NCBI GenBank assembly: GCA_944386985.1
Contig: CALXDD010000006.1
Location: forward strand, 38,236 to 102,235
DNA length: 64,000 nt
Direction: 5' to 3'
DNA from: an uncultured Oscillospiraceae bacterium
Lineage (GTDB): Bacteria; Bacillota; Clostridia; Oscillospirales; Oscillospiraceae
In this document: piece by piece, positions 1-8,488 of the stretch
Position numbering within the stretch: position 1 is the stretch's first letter
How the letters are laid out: each line of letters begins with the position of its first letter
Translations under genes and position numbers: made by a program
The notes under the pieces: generated by a model
Database searches by the model: none
What the model saw: only the letters and a program-made list of their open reading frames with translations
What the model was told of the DNA's origin: nothing

Positions 1-1
1 G

Positions 2-220
2 TTTCGCAACGGCATCGTGAAGATCGCCGCCACCAAGGTGTCCGCCGGGGTCTCCACCGGTATCGGCGACCACGAGAGCAAGTACACCGGCAAGGAAAGC
101 GGTGAGGCGGAGGGGGACGAGCAGTTTGAGATCAGCGACAGCCGCAGCTTTGAGAAGATGTATGCCGACATCTCCGCCCAGGGCCTGCAGCCGGTGCTGA
201 ACGATTACCTCTATGTCTGA
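2..220 (+). CDS. thiH: 2-iminoacetate synthase ThiH, C-terminal fragment
   Basis: The reading frame is open from the window edge and ends at 220, giving the last 72 or so residues of a protein. The stretch KIAATKVSAGVSTGIG followed by a Gln-Phe-Glu-Ile-Ser-Asp-Ser-Arg-Ser run is typical of the C-terminus of ThiH, the radical-SAM tyrosine lyase that makes dehydroglycine for the thiazole half of thiamine. The radical-SAM cysteines lie outside the window. It overlaps the next gene, thiE, by 8 bp, as expected for a translationally coupled thiamine operon. Confidence 0.85.
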   Translation, partial: FRNGIVKIAATKVSAGVSTGIGDHESKYTGKESGEAEGDEQFEISDSRSFEKMYADISAQGLQPVLNDYLYV

Positions 221-851
221 GATCCTGTGTGTGACCAGCCGGAGTCTCTGTGGGGAGGACTTCCTCAAGCGGCTGGAGCGGATCGCCGCCGCCTGCCCCG
301 CCGGGGTGATTTTGCGGGAGAAGGACCTGAGCTCTGGGGAATACCGGGCCCTGGCGGAGAAGGCCCTGGCTGTCTGCCGATCCTATGGCGTCCCCTGCAT
401 CCTCCACAGCTTCCCGGATGCGGCGGAGGCCCTGGGGGCGGAGGGGCTCCACCTGCCCCTCCCTCTGCTGCGGGCGCTTTCTCCAAAGCGGCGGCAGGCG
501 TTTCGGGTGCTGGGAACCTCCTGCCACAGCGTGGAGGACGCCCGGGAGGCGGAGGAGCTGGGGTGTACCTATCTCACCGCCGGTCATGTCTTTGCCACCG
601 ACTGTAAAAGGGGGCTTCCCCCCAGGGGTCTGGCGTTTCTCCGGGAGGTGTGCCAAGCGGTGACCATTCCGGTGTGGGCCATCGGCGGCATCGCGCCGGA
701 AAATTTCCCGTCGGTGCTGGCCTCCGGCGCCCGGGGCGGCTGCGTCATGAGCGGTCTTATGACCTGCGCCGATCCGGCGGCGCTGCTGGCGGCCTTTCAG
801 AGCGCCGGAGAGGGCGTGTCCGGGCGGCCTTCTGAAAAAACGCCGGTCTGA
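213..851 (+). CDS. thiE: thiamine-phosphate synthase (ThiE/TenI fold)
   Basis: This 212-residue protein has the usual ThiE length. It joins the pyrimidine and thiazole phosphates to make thiamine phosphate in the cytoplasm. Visible family marks are the N-terminal VTSR, the ILREKDLS phosphate/substrate segment near residue 35, the HVFATDCKRGLPPRGL loop near residue 125, and the C-terminal WAIGGI and VMSGLM phosphate-binding strands. It starts 8 bp inside thiH and ends about 25 bp before a strong terminator, so it is the last gene of the operon. A TenI-type thiazole tautomerase is the main alternative; the TDCKRGLPPRG loop occurs in both families. Confidence 0.85.
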   Translation: MSEILCVTSRSLCGEDFLKRLERIAAACPAGVILREKDLSSGEYRALAEKALAVCRSYGVPCILHSFPDAAEALGAEGLHLPLPLLRALSPKRRQAFRVLGTSCHSVEDAREAEELGCTYLTAGHVFATDCKRGLPPRGLAFLREVCQAVTIPVWAIGGIAPENFPSVLASGARGGCVMSGLMTCADPAALLAAFQSAGEGVSGRPSEKTPV

Positions 852-873
852 AATGTTTCGGACAAGAGAAGAC

Positions 874-912
874 AAAAAATCCGCTGAAATTCTACAATTT
901 CAGCGGATTTTT
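874..912. terminator. bidirectional intrinsic terminator
   Basis: Arms at 875-890 and 897-912 pair perfectly (core CCGCTGAAAT / ATTTCAGCGG) around a 6-nt loop. A-rich and T-rich flanks lie on the two sides. It can end the thiH-thiE transcript and also the minus-strand hemerythrin gene that stops at 927. Confidence 0.9.
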
Positions 913-926
913 AAATTTCACAGATT

Positions 927-1802
927 TTATTTCTGGGCCGCGCACGCAGCCTGGGCATCCTTCATCAGCATGCCGATCCCCAGCCAGCCGGAGTCGGTGC
1001 CGATCTGAATGCCGGTTCCGTCCCCGCTGCAGGCGAAGGACTCGGAGACGACCGGCGGCTTGATATCGCACTGCAGACCGCGCTTGACGAGGGCGGTTGC
1101 CGCGTTTCCGCAGGAGATATTCGTCAACTCGCAGAGGGCGGACTGCACCAGCTCATCCACCTCCGTCACCTCCATGCCGGTCATGGACTGGATCAGATGG
1201 AGCGCCAGCTCTTTGGAAAAGCCGAAAACCGCATCCCCTTCCAGATCTCCCACCAGGTGGATGCTGACAAAGATATCCCCGATGGGCTGATAGGGGTCTG
1301 TCACATGCAGCTTTGCGCTTCCACGGTCCATGCCTGCCATGGTCTCCATGACGTCCAGGGCGCTGTTGGAAAACAGATCCACATACCGGTCAAAATACTT
1401 CTCCTCACCGGCGGCATCCTCGCCGGATACGATCTTCTGGTCGGTATCCACCACATGGTAGATCAGCCAGGCGGTCACCGTACCGGCCAGATCCTTCATG
1501 GTTTTCGCGTCAAAGCCGTTCTCCGTCAGCCGCTTTTCATAGCTGAGCACCGTCTGGGTAAACTGCCGGTGCTCCTCCCGGTGGGCCTCAAGGCCGCTGT
1601 AGTGGATGGAGGCCTGATACGCCTCCTCATCCCGGAAGTGATAGATGACGTAGTCCTTCAAAAAGCCCAGGGCCTTTTGGTATACCTCCACCGCGGCTCC
1701 GTCTCTTACGGCGTTCACCAGGTCCTCTGTCATGCGGAACAGTTCGATATGCTGATGATCAATCCGCTCCACCCCGAGCCGGTAGCTGTCTTTCCACATC
1801 AT
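927..1802 (-). CDS. bacteriohemerythrin domain fused to a CheX-like domain
   Basis: The first 130 or so residues of this 291-residue protein form a hemerythrin. They show the IDHQH entry motif, a HFRDEE pair, HREEH, and a YHVVDTD exit, which together supply the His/Glu/Asp ligands of a di-iron, oxygen-binding site. The last 150 residues resemble CheX/CheC phosphatases, with the motif ELTNISCGNAA providing the Glu and Asn that act on phospho-CheY in that family. There is no signal peptide, so it is cytosolic. A plausible job is coupling oxygen or redox sensing to chemotaxis signalling. That link is inference. The gene is monocistronic with its own promoter and shares the 874-912 terminator. 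Confidence 0.8.
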   Translation of the reverse strand: MMWKDSYRLGVERIDHQHIELFRMTEDLVNAVRDGAAVEVYQKALGFLKDYVIYHFRDEEAYQASIHYSGLEAHREEHRQFTQTVLSYEKRLTENGFDAKTMKDLAGTVTAWLIYHVVDTDQKIVSGEDAAGEEKYFDRYVDLFSNSALDVMETMAGMDRGSAKLHVTDPYQPIGDIFVSIHLVGDLEGDAVFGFSKELALHLIQSMTGMEVTEVDELVQSALCELTNISCGNAATALVKRGLQCDIKPPVVSESFACSGDGTGIQIGTDSGWLGIGMLMKDAQAACAAQK

Positions 1803-1841
1803 GAGTTGTCGATACCTCTTTCATCACAAAAATTTTGATTC

Positions 1842-1870
1842 ATTCTATCATGACAGGAAGAAAAAGGCAA
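1842..1870 (-). promoter_or_regulatory. promoter of the hemerythrin-CheX gene
   Basis: On the minus strand TTGCCT (1870-1865) is followed after 17 nt by TAGAAT (1847-1842). The -10 is preceded by TGA, which gives it an extended -10. The start codon is about 40 nt downstream. Confidence 0.5.
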
Positions 1871-1989
1871 GCAGCTCTCCGCTGTGGCCAGGGGATGAAA
1901 GCGGAGGGGCTTCCGGCCGGATTCTCAAACGATCCGCTGTGGGGACGGCCAGGTCCATGGATGGGAAAATCGTGGAGGCATCCCGGAAT

Positions 1990-3693
1990 TCAGCCAAACC
2001 GGCTCATATTCTGGGTTTCAGCATGCTCGTAGCGCTGGGCGGCCTCCGTCAGAGCGTCTCCCAGCCCCTTCGCTTTCTCCCCGTCTACCCCGATCCGGTC
2101 GCTGATGCGCCGCAGCTTTTGCCGGATGATCTCAGCGCTCCATGTTTGGAAACTGATATTGCCAGCCTCCGTTCGGAGCATTTCCGCATACTGCTGCAGG
2201 CCGCGGGCGGATTCCCGGAGCGTTCCGGCCTCCTGCCGTACGGTGGGAACATGGATGGAAATGGAGGCAAAGGGGCCGCCGGAGCCGCTGCCTGAGGAGG
2301 CGATTTGGATGTCCGCCCCGTTGTCCTCGATTTTGATATGGTCCATGTTCTCATTGACCTTGCCCACAACGTTCAGAAGGTGCGTCAGCTCCTCCCGGGT
2401 CAGGTCGATGCCGTATTCCTCCCTCAGCCATGCCAGAATTTTGTCCCAAATCCAGCCCGGCAGAATCGTGGTGACGCCGTTGGCCAGATCATACAGCAGG
2501 TCAAAATCCACCCTATAGGTACCCAGCAGGCCCAGGTCAAACTCCTTTTCAAAGTTCAAAAGCCCGTCGGTCACGTCTACATACCTGGTGAAATCGTCCA
2601 TGCCGAATTCCTGCAGAATGCTGTTGATCTGCCCGGCCAGCTCCGGGTTGGCCTGCTCGTACTCCACTGTATAGGCGATCAGATACGCCAGGGCGTCGGA
2701 GTATTCCGGATCGGCCGCCATGTCCAGAAAGGTGTTGATGACGTCCTGGCTGGACTGGGTGCCGTCAAAGGAGAAGGCCGTATTCAAAACGGCGTTCACC
2801 ATGGTGAGCATTTCATCGCGCCGGCCGTCCGGCATAGAGCGCAGGAGATTGTTCAAAAACGCGTCCAGGGCCTGGATCTCCTCTGCCTGGCCGTCAGGGT
2901 TGACCGAGAGGGAGAAGCTGCCGTCCTCGTGGAAGTTCAGGAAGGTATTGGGGCAGTGGTTTTCCAAAAAGCCCCCGGCTCCGTAGTCGTGCCCCTCGTA
3001 ATAGGTGGAGTTCCCGATATCGTTGAGCAGGAAGTTGACGTAGTCGTAGTCCACGTTGTGGTTTTCGATCTTCTCCTGCCGCGCGCTGATCTCGCCGGCG
3101 TATTTCTCCATGAACTGGTCGGAGAACCCCTGGCCGTCAAAGGAGAGGCAGTGGTCCACGGAGTCGTCCAGCACCGTGATGTATTTCGCCTTGTTGCCCC
3201 CCTTGGAGTGGCCGGAAACAGTCACCTCGTAGTTCCCGAGGTTGTGTTCCCCATAGACCTCCCGATACCATTCCAGGGCGTTTTGCTGGTGGGCGGTGTC
3301 CGTGGTGTTGCCCCCCTGAAAATTGTCCACCCACTCCTTGGAGGATTCGGTGCCTTTGAAGACAACAAAAGCGTCTCCGGTCTCCTCGCTGATGAAAACA
3401 GCGCTCCGGCCGCCGCCGCCATTGCCGGACGCATCCACATGGGTGTCGGCGATCCGCATGTTCATCAGGGTGCTGTCCTGTCTGGCGGCTTCGATGATGT
3501 TCTTCCAGTCCGCTCCCGTGGTAAAGCTGCCGTAGTCGCCGGCATCCTGGATTCTGGAGGTGTCAATGCTGTTGAGCCAGTCGCCGACGGTCTGCCCTTC
3601 AAAGCTGTCCGGCCGCTGAAGCGGACTGTTTTCTCCGGGCTCCAGGTACATCAGATTGTTGAGAAGCAGTGCCTGCTCTGTTGTCAAAGCCAT
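1990..3693 (-). CDS. lipase-type (DUF2974-like) protein with C-terminal WXG-like segment; candidate type VII effector
   Basis: This 567-residue protein has no signal peptide. Residues 80-250 look like an alpha/beta-hydrolase lipase: FKGTESSKEW near 112 fits the oxyanion region and GHSKGG (161-166) is a nucleophile elbow with Ser163. Residues 480-567 are charged and helical, with a turn around SFQTWSAE and a terminal YEHAE that matches the YxxxE export signal of type VII substrates. The order, enzyme first and targeting domain last, is the reverse of LXG toxins and recalls the staphylococcal secreted lipase TslA. It ends the type VII gene run and sits 19 bp after a lipoprotein gene. Lipase activity and secretion are inferred, not shown. 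Confidence 0.7.
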   Translation of the reverse strand: MALTTEQALLLNNLMYLEPGENSPLQRPDSFEGQTVGDWLNSIDTSRIQDAGDYGSFTTGADWKNIIEAARQDSTLMNMRIADTHVDASGNGGGGRSAVFISEETGDAFVVFKGTESSKEWVDNFQGGNTTDTAHQQNALEWYREVYGEHNLGNYEVTVSGHSKGGNKAKYITVLDDSVDHCLSFDGQGFSDQFMEKYAGEISARQEKIENHNVDYDYVNFLLNDIGNSTYYEGHDYGAGGFLENHCPNTFLNFHEDGSFSLSVNPDGQAEEIQALDAFLNNLLRSMPDGRRDEMLTMVNAVLNTAFSFDGTQSSQDVINTFLDMAADPEYSDALAYLIAYTVEYEQANPELAGQINSILQEFGMDDFTRYVDVTDGLLNFEKEFDLGLLGTYRVDFDLLYDLANGVTTILPGWIWDKILAWLREEYGIDLTREELTHLLNVVGKVNENMDHIKIEDNGADIQIASSGSGSGGPFASISIHVPTVRQEAGTLRESARGLQQYAEMLRTEAGNISFQTWSAEIIRQKLRRISDRIGVDGEKAKGLGDALTEAAQRYEHAETQNMSRFG

Positions 3694-3712
3694 ACTCCCG
3701 GCGCCCCCTCTT

Positions 3713-4510
3713 TCAAGAATCGAAGCAGTTGAACATCACATAGTCCCAGGCGGTCCGGTTCGCCTCCATCGCCGCTCCGTCCCCTGTCAGCTGTGGCGCA
3801 AAATACAGCGTGAAGGAGCCGTAGAAGCCCTCCGCGGCCAAGGCCGCCTGCATCCCGGAGGCGGCGGCTTCCCGGCCGTCGGAGAGGACGGTGAACAGAT
3901 GGGTGTTGCGGGTGAGCCGGGACCCCATTTCGATCAGCTGGTCCACACTGGTCCCGGCTCCGATCTCCGCCCCGGCGGGAGAGGGGAACTGGGTGAAGGC
4001 AAGGACGGTATATCCGCTTTGGGCCAGGACCTCTGCGATCCGCTGGTCATAGGGCTCCCGAAGAAGAGCGCCGTAGTAGTCGTCCGCGCAGTCAAATCCG
4101 GTCTCTGTGGGCGTCACGGTCAGCCGGTACGCGCTGCCGCCGCCGTCCTCAAAGGTCAGCTCCGCCCACCGGGTGAATTGGTTGGCTGGCAGAAACGCGG
4201 TCACCTCCAGCTGACTCTGGGGGTATTTTTCTTCCAGATAGGCGATGCCGGCCCGAAGCTGGTAAAGCCCGGCCACCTCGTGATCAAAGAGCCGACTCTC
4301 CTCAATCCGTTCAGCGTCCGGATAGGCGGCGCTCAGCAGGGAGATCTCCTGCTTTGTCAACACAATCGACTCCATCGTATCCTCTCCTTCTTTCTCGGTC
4401 AGGTTTTCCGGCGTGTTCTGGGTGTCCGCCGGATTTTGGACGTTCCCGCATCCGGCGCACAGCGCCAGCAGCAGAAAGCATATGACAAACCAAAGGCTTC
4501 TGCGTTTCAT
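3713..4510 (-). CDS. predicted lipoprotein; possible immunity partner of the adjacent lipase
   Basis: The 265-residue product starts with a lipoprotein signal: Lys-Arg-Arg, a hydrophobic run and lipobox LCAGC around residues 16-20. I chose the ATG at 4510 because GGAGG lies 8 nt upstream and the signal peptide begins there; a longer open frame upstream is unlikely to be used. The mature part is acidic and not recognised. Its position directly before the lipase gene fits an immunity lipoprotein, as in staphylococcal TslA/TilA loci. That is a context argument only. Confidence 0.75.
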   Translation of the reverse strand: MKRRSLWFVICFLLLALCAGCGNVQNPADTQNTPENLTEKEGEDTMESIVLTKQEISLLSAAYPDAERIEESRLFDHEVAGLYQLRAGIAYLEEKYPQSQLEVTAFLPANQFTRWAELTFEDGGGSAYRLTVTPTETGFDCADDYYGALLREPYDQRIAEVLAQSGYTVLAFTQFPSPAGAEIGAGTSVDQLIEMGSRLTRNTHLFTVLSDGREAAASGMQAALAAEGFYGSFTLYFAPQLTGDGAAMEANRTAWDYVMFNCFDS

Positions 4511-4678
4511 TTGCCTGCCTCCATAACCTTTTTCATTGTCCGTTCCGAAAAGGGTCCTTTTCTGTCGGCGGCGGTGAGGCATCGTCCGGCAAAGCGGTAC
4601 GCCTCTGCCTCGGCCCGCCTCCTTCCGGTCCGGAAGGGGTGAGCCGCCGCGGCAGGCTTTCAGCAAGGCCCCGGACGA

Positions 4679-4954
4679 TCACTTCCGCCCCGCGTAAAAG
4701 GCGGCGAGACGGTCCAGGAACGTCTTCCGGTCCTCGTCCTCATAGCCCCGGAAAAAGACCTTTTCAATGTCGGGCTGGTTGAAGAGGACCTGGCTCTCCG
4801 TCCCCATGTTTCCCTCCGGATAGAGCACGCCGATGTAGTCGTATTCGATCCCGGTTTTTCCATTGCTCTGTTTGACGCCGAAAATCATCAGGCGCTTCTT
4901 CCCGTTTTTCAGCAGCACAACGCTCCCAATGGGCAGCAGATTTTTGATATCCAT
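4679..4954 (-). CDS. DUF4176 family protein
   Basis: This 91-residue cytosolic protein contains LLPIGSVVLLKNGKKRLMI, then DYIGVLYPEGN and a conserved phenylalanine/glycine tail. That is the pattern of DUF4176, a small family found almost only inside Firmicutes type VII secretion loci. Its biochemical job is unknown. It lies between the LXG-like gene and the lipoprotein on the same strand. Confidence 0.75.
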   Translation of the reverse strand: MDIKNLLPIGSVVLLKNGKKRLMIFGVKQSNGKTGIEYDYIGVLYPEGNMGTESQVLFNQPDIEKVFFRGYEDEDRKTFLDRLAAFYAGRK

Positions 4955-5026
4955 CCTACAGATCCTCCCTTATACTGAATGCGGCAATCGCCAAAGTCAT
5001 GTATTGCAAAGCGGCCTCCTCCGGCG

Positions 5027-6103
5027 CTATGAAAAGAGGGACTTGCCCCAGCTGACCACGGCGTCAAAGCCATCCTTGAGGGCCGCCGCGCCGTCGCAGA
5101 CCGCGTCCGCCACGACCTCCCCCACATCCTTGCCGCCGGTGATCCACTCGCACACGCCGTTGGCGGCCCAGACGACGCCTACCGCCGCCGCGCCCACCAC
5201 CACTGCGGGGGCCGCTGTCACGCCGATAGCGGCGGCGCCCGCCGCCACCGCGGCAGTGGCCGCGGCGCCCATGGCAATATCCACGCCGGTTTCAATGGCG
5301 GTTTCCGCGGCGATTCTTCCTCCGGCGCCATCTGCGCCCTCAAATTCCTCCATGTTTTCCAAGAGATTGGAGACGCCGGTCAGGACGTAGCCGCCCCACT
5401 TTGCGGCGGCCGCCACGTTATCTCCCGCCGCTTTGGTGGAGCTGAAGGTCAGATCGTCTGCAAGCTCCTTCTTCCATACAGAGGTGAATACCTCTCCGGT
5501 GGTACCCTTACCGACGATGTCGTCGAGATTATTTCCGAGCCCCCAGAGCGCGTCCTTCCACTTGATGTTGGCATCGTCCCCGATCTGGCTGGAAACGCCG
5601 CCAACGGCAGCCAGAATTTTTCCTGCCGCCCCTGTAAGGGATGACCCGCTCAATCCGCCGGTGGCAATACCGCCGATGACAGAGGCAATCGTGCCAATGA
5701 GTCCACCCTGGGATACCAGCTCCCAGAAGTCCTCCCAGGTCAGAAGGCCGTCTTTCCGGGAATCCGTTTCTGTGGAGACGGCTGCACCGCTCTCCCCGGC
5801 GGCCTCCTCCGTTATCGCCGTGCCGCCCATTCCCTCCGCGATTTTTGCCTCGTATTCCGAATAGGCATTCAAAACAGAGGTGAGGCCGGTTTCCAATGCC
5901 CTTATGTGTGCCTGGTCATCGATCAGCCGCTCGATCACCCGGTCCAGACTGCGAAAAATCGCATCAAGCCCCGGGCTGCAGTTCCCGCTTTGCGAGCGCA
6001 CGCCGCGAAGGGCGGCGATCTGGGCGGACAACTCCCGCTGCTGGTCCGACTGGTCGTCCAGAGCGGTCATGACGCCCTGCCAGGCAATCCGAATAGAACT
6101 CAT
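5027..6103 (-). CDS. LXG/WXG-like protein with alanine-glycine-rich membrane segment; candidate type VII substrate
   Basis: The ATG at 6103 gives 358 residues. I prefer it to an upstream frame because the protein then begins with a typical helical hairpin. Residues 1-95 contain AWQG near the start and YSEYEAKI near residue 85, resembling a WXG-type targeting domain with a YxxxE-like end. A linker and a tryptophan-rich DLLTWEDFWELV-like stretch follow. Then comes a long Ala/Gly/Val-rich region (roughly residues 270-325) that could insert in membranes like the glycine-zipper toxins of type VII systems. It could instead be a structural secretion component. No enzyme motif is visible. Confidence 0.6.
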   Translation of the reverse strand: MSSIRIAWQGVMTALDDQSDQQRELSAQIAALRGVRSQSGNCSPGLDAIFRSLDRVIERLIDDQAHIRALETGLTSVLNAYSEYEAKIAEGMGGTAITEEAAGESGAAVSTETDSRKDGLLTWEDFWELVSQGGLIGTIASVIGGIATGGLSGSSLTGAAGKILAAVGGVSSQIGDDANIKWKDALWGLGNNLDDIVGKGTTGEVFTSVWKKELADDLTFSSTKAAGDNVAAAAKWGGYVLTGVSNLLENMEEFEGADGAGGRIAAETAIETGVDIAMGAAATAAVAAGAAAIGVTAAPAVVVGAAAVGVVWAANGVCEWITGGKDVGEVVADAVCDGAAALKDGFDAVVSWGKSLFS

Positions 6104-6186
6104 CCTGCCGTCCCCCTTGATCCTTTCTCCCTGAACCGCTTGGAAATCCCGCGCAATTCGTCCACTCCTTCCTGGCAGATCCCCGC

Positions 6187-6897
6187 CTATACTTTCACAA
6201 GGATCGCCGAGTAGTTGTCGTCTGTCTGTTTTTCCACAACGCCTTCGGCCAGAAGGCGCAGAGGCGTCGGATCGGGAAACAGCTTTTGCCGCACGGCGCA
6301 AAGCTGCTGTTCCATCAGATCCTTATCTGCGAACCGGTAAAAGCCGTCGCTGCAGAGGAAAAAGCAGTCCCGAAAGCCCAGACGGGCGGTGGCGCAGGAG
6401 TATTCCAGCGCCCGGTAGCCGCCCACCGCGCTGAGAATCCTTCCGGAGAAGCCGGGATGGCGGTTCCCGTCAGGGCGGTTTTCCCAGGTGTCGTCCCTTG
6501 TCAGCAGCCGCAGGCCCCGGGCACCGCAGTGATAGATCCGGCTGTCCCCGGCGGACAGAAATCCGTAGATCCGGCGGTGGATCAAAAGCAGCGCAATGGT
6601 GGAGCAGCACTGTCCCGAGCCGTGGTGCCGGTACAGCTCCTCATTCAGCCGCTCCGCCCGGGCCTTTGCCTGGGCAAACACCTCCGGAAAGGACAGCTGG
6701 CGGTTGGGAAGGAGCACCTCATCCCACCAGTGCTGGAAGGAGCCGGTGATCAGGCGGCTGGCGGCGCCGCCGTCTTGTGATCCGCCCACGCCGTCCGCCA
6801 CAATGAACAGGCCGGAGCCGCCCTCCCTGCACATCAAAATGGCATCCTGATTCTCCTTCCGGACCGCCCCCTGCTCACAGATGCCAAAGGAGATCAT
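6187..6897 (-). CDS. PP2C-family serine/threonine phosphatase
   Basis: This 236-residue protein carries the PP2C metal-binding motifs in order: RKENQDA near residue 15, VADGVGG near 38, SAGDSRIY near 125, CSDGFYRF near 183 and DDNYSAILV near the end. It should remove phosphate from Ser/Thr in a Mn/Mg-dependent way. Its ATG overlaps the stop codon of the vWA-FHA gene (ATGA at 6897-6894), so the two are translationally coupled. An FHA domain binds phosphothreonine, so a phospho-switch controlling the secretion machine is likely. No cognate kinase gene is present in the window. Confidence 0.85.
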   Translation of the reverse strand: MISFGICEQGAVRKENQDAILMCREGGSGLFIVADGVGGSQDGGAASRLITGSFQHWWDEVLLPNRQLSFPEVFAQAKARAERLNEELYRHHGSGQCCSTIALLLIHRRIYGFLSAGDSRIYHCGARGLRLLTRDDTWENRPDGNRHPGFSGRILSAVGGYRALEYSCATARLGFRDCFFLCSDGFYRFADKDLMEQQLCAVRQKLFPDPTPLRLLAEGVVEKQTDDNYSAILVKV

Positions 6898-8393
6898 TGG
6901 AATGTCACCCGGAATTTCAAAGCGCCCAGCCGCAAAACCGAGTGGGGCGGCAGGGGAAGCTCCGGGGTGGCCTTCTGGTCGTTGACATAGGTGCCGTTGG
7001 TGGAGGCCAGCACGCTGCCCCCGCCGTCCCGCACCACAAAGCCGTCCCCCTTTGCGATGACCTCGCAGTGGACGGAGGAGACATATTTGTCGTAATCGAT
7101 CACGATCTGGCAGGCGGAGGCGTTTGCGCCGATGAGCACCCGGTCCCGGATGGGGTATTCGAAGGTCTTGGCGGGGTCCTTGAGATCCTGCAGGCACAGC
7201 CGGACTGTCTTCTTCTCCGACATGACCTCAGTACGCGGGCTGCTGCCGCCGCTCAGGATCTCCGTCTCGCCGGCGCCCCGGGGCGCAATGAGGGCGGTTT
7301 CACTGGAGTGACCGATGCGGGAGAGATCCACCGGCTCCGGCTCCGCGGGCTTTTTCTTCTTTTTCTTTTTCGCCGCAGCAGCGATCACAAGGATCACAGC
7401 AACCAGCACCAGCGCCGCGGCGGCACAGAGCACCAGGAAAAGAGGCTCGCCGGGGCGCAGAAGCCCGGTCTGCTCTGCTGCTGGCTCCACAGCGGGAGCC
7501 GTCTCCGTTTCAGGCTCCGGCTCCGCGGCAGCCCAAAACGGCATGGCGATTTCCGCAGACGCATACGCCCCGCCTGTAAAATTCACCCGCACGGAGCGGA
7601 CCGTCCCATCGCTCATGGCCTGCGTGGGGGTGACGTCGATCCGGACGAGATGGTTCTCCTCCTGAATAATATCCTGCAAAATATCCGGCAAACTCGTATT
7701 GTCGATGAGATAGTCCTTTCCGTTGGACATCCTCGACAGCGAGAACATTTTCTTGAGATTTTCGGCATTATCGCCGGTGCTGCATCCGATGGTATCGATG
7801 GGCACCTGCACGGCGCGGATCTTCTGATAAAGCTCGTCGTCCGTGTAGCCCAGCTCCTCGTTTTCCGCGCCGTCGGCAATGACGATCACCCGGGTATATT
7901 GGATCGTGCCGCTTTCCGCGATATCGCTGAGCACCTGGTAGAGCGCCTTGGTAAAGTAGGATTTCTGATTGGCAAAGGTGATGGCGTCAATTTTCTCCTT
8001 GATCGCCAGATAGTCGTTGTCGTCCTGGGTGAGGTAGACTACGTCCTCACTGAAGGTGGCAATGGTGAAGGTATCCCCGTCGTTTCTTGCGGCGACGAGG
8101 TCTGTAAGAAAGGTTTTGATCCCCTGACGGTAGCCCTCCTGGATGGATAGGGAGTTGTCCAGAAGCACAACGGTTCTGGTGGCGCCCAGTTCCGATTCCG
8201 TAAAGCTCCGGCACGCCTCGTTGCCGATATACACCTGCTCCACGCCGGCGCCGGGGCTCTCCACAAACAGCGTGACTCCCTCCTGGGTGGTGTAGGCGTT
8301 CATGACAGGCAGCTGGTCATCGGCGGAGGCAATGACGGTCAGCGCAATGACCGCGCAGATGAAAACGCTCAGAAATCGGCTTATCTTTTTCAT
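6894..8393 (-). CDS. vWA-transmembrane-FHA protein of the type VII locus
   Basis: This is a 499-residue membrane protein. Residues 1-24 are a signal sequence. Residues 70-240 are a von Willebrand A domain with the MIDAS signature DNSLS (79-83). A proline/glutamate linker, a transmembrane helix (about 317-341) and a run of seven lysines follow. Residues 415-499 are a cytosolic FHA domain with VSSVHCEV and STNGTYVN, the usual phosphothreonine-binding loops. The vWA part faces outward and the FHA part inward. EssC also has an FHA domain. The gene may replace membrane parts that the locus lacks, such as EssB; that is inference. Confidence 0.85.
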   Translation of the reverse strand: MKKISRFLSVFICAVIALTVIASADDQLPVMNAYTTQEGVTLFVESPGAGVEQVYIGNEACRSFTESELGATRTVVLLDNSLSIQEGYRQGIKTFLTDLVAARNDGDTFTIATFSEDVVYLTQDDNDYLAIKEKIDAITFANQKSYFTKALYQVLSDIAESGTIQYTRVIVIADGAENEELGYTDDELYQKIRAVQVPIDTIGCSTGDNAENLKKMFSLSRMSNGKDYLIDNTSLPDILQDIIQEENHLVRIDVTPTQAMSDGTVRSVRVNFTGGAYASAEIAMPFWAAAEPEPETETAPAVEPAAEQTGLLRPGEPLFLVLCAAAALVLVAVILVIAAAAKKKKKKKPAEPEPVDLSRIGHSSETALIAPRGAGETEILSGGSSPRTEVMSEKKTVRLCLQDLKDPAKTFEYPIRDRVLIGANASACQIVIDYDKYVSSVHCEVIAKGDGFVVRDGGGSVLASTNGTYVNDQKATPELPLPPHSVLRLGALKFRVTFQ

Positions 8394-8441
8394 ATTCTAT
8401 CCCTCAAACTCCAGTTTCGTTTCCTATCAGGGGCTGCGCGG

Positions 8442-8479
8442 GCTCCAGCGGAACCGGAAAAGGCCGGTTCCGCTGGAGC
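8442..8479. other. perfect 16-bp stem-loop without T-tract between WXG100 and vWA-FHA genes
   Basis: Arms 8442-8457 and 8464-8479 are exact inverted copies (GCTCCAGCGGAACCGG and its complement) around a 6-nt loop. There is no T-run on either side. It lies just after the WXG100 stop codon. It could protect the upstream message from 3' decay or reduce downstream expression. Confidence 0.8.
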
Positions 8480-8488
8480 ATGGATGGT

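Noticed and set aside
2305-3732. A 475-residue plus-strand frame
   Set aside because: It is opposite the lipase-type gene, which has the GHSKGG motif and a fitting position in the type VII run.
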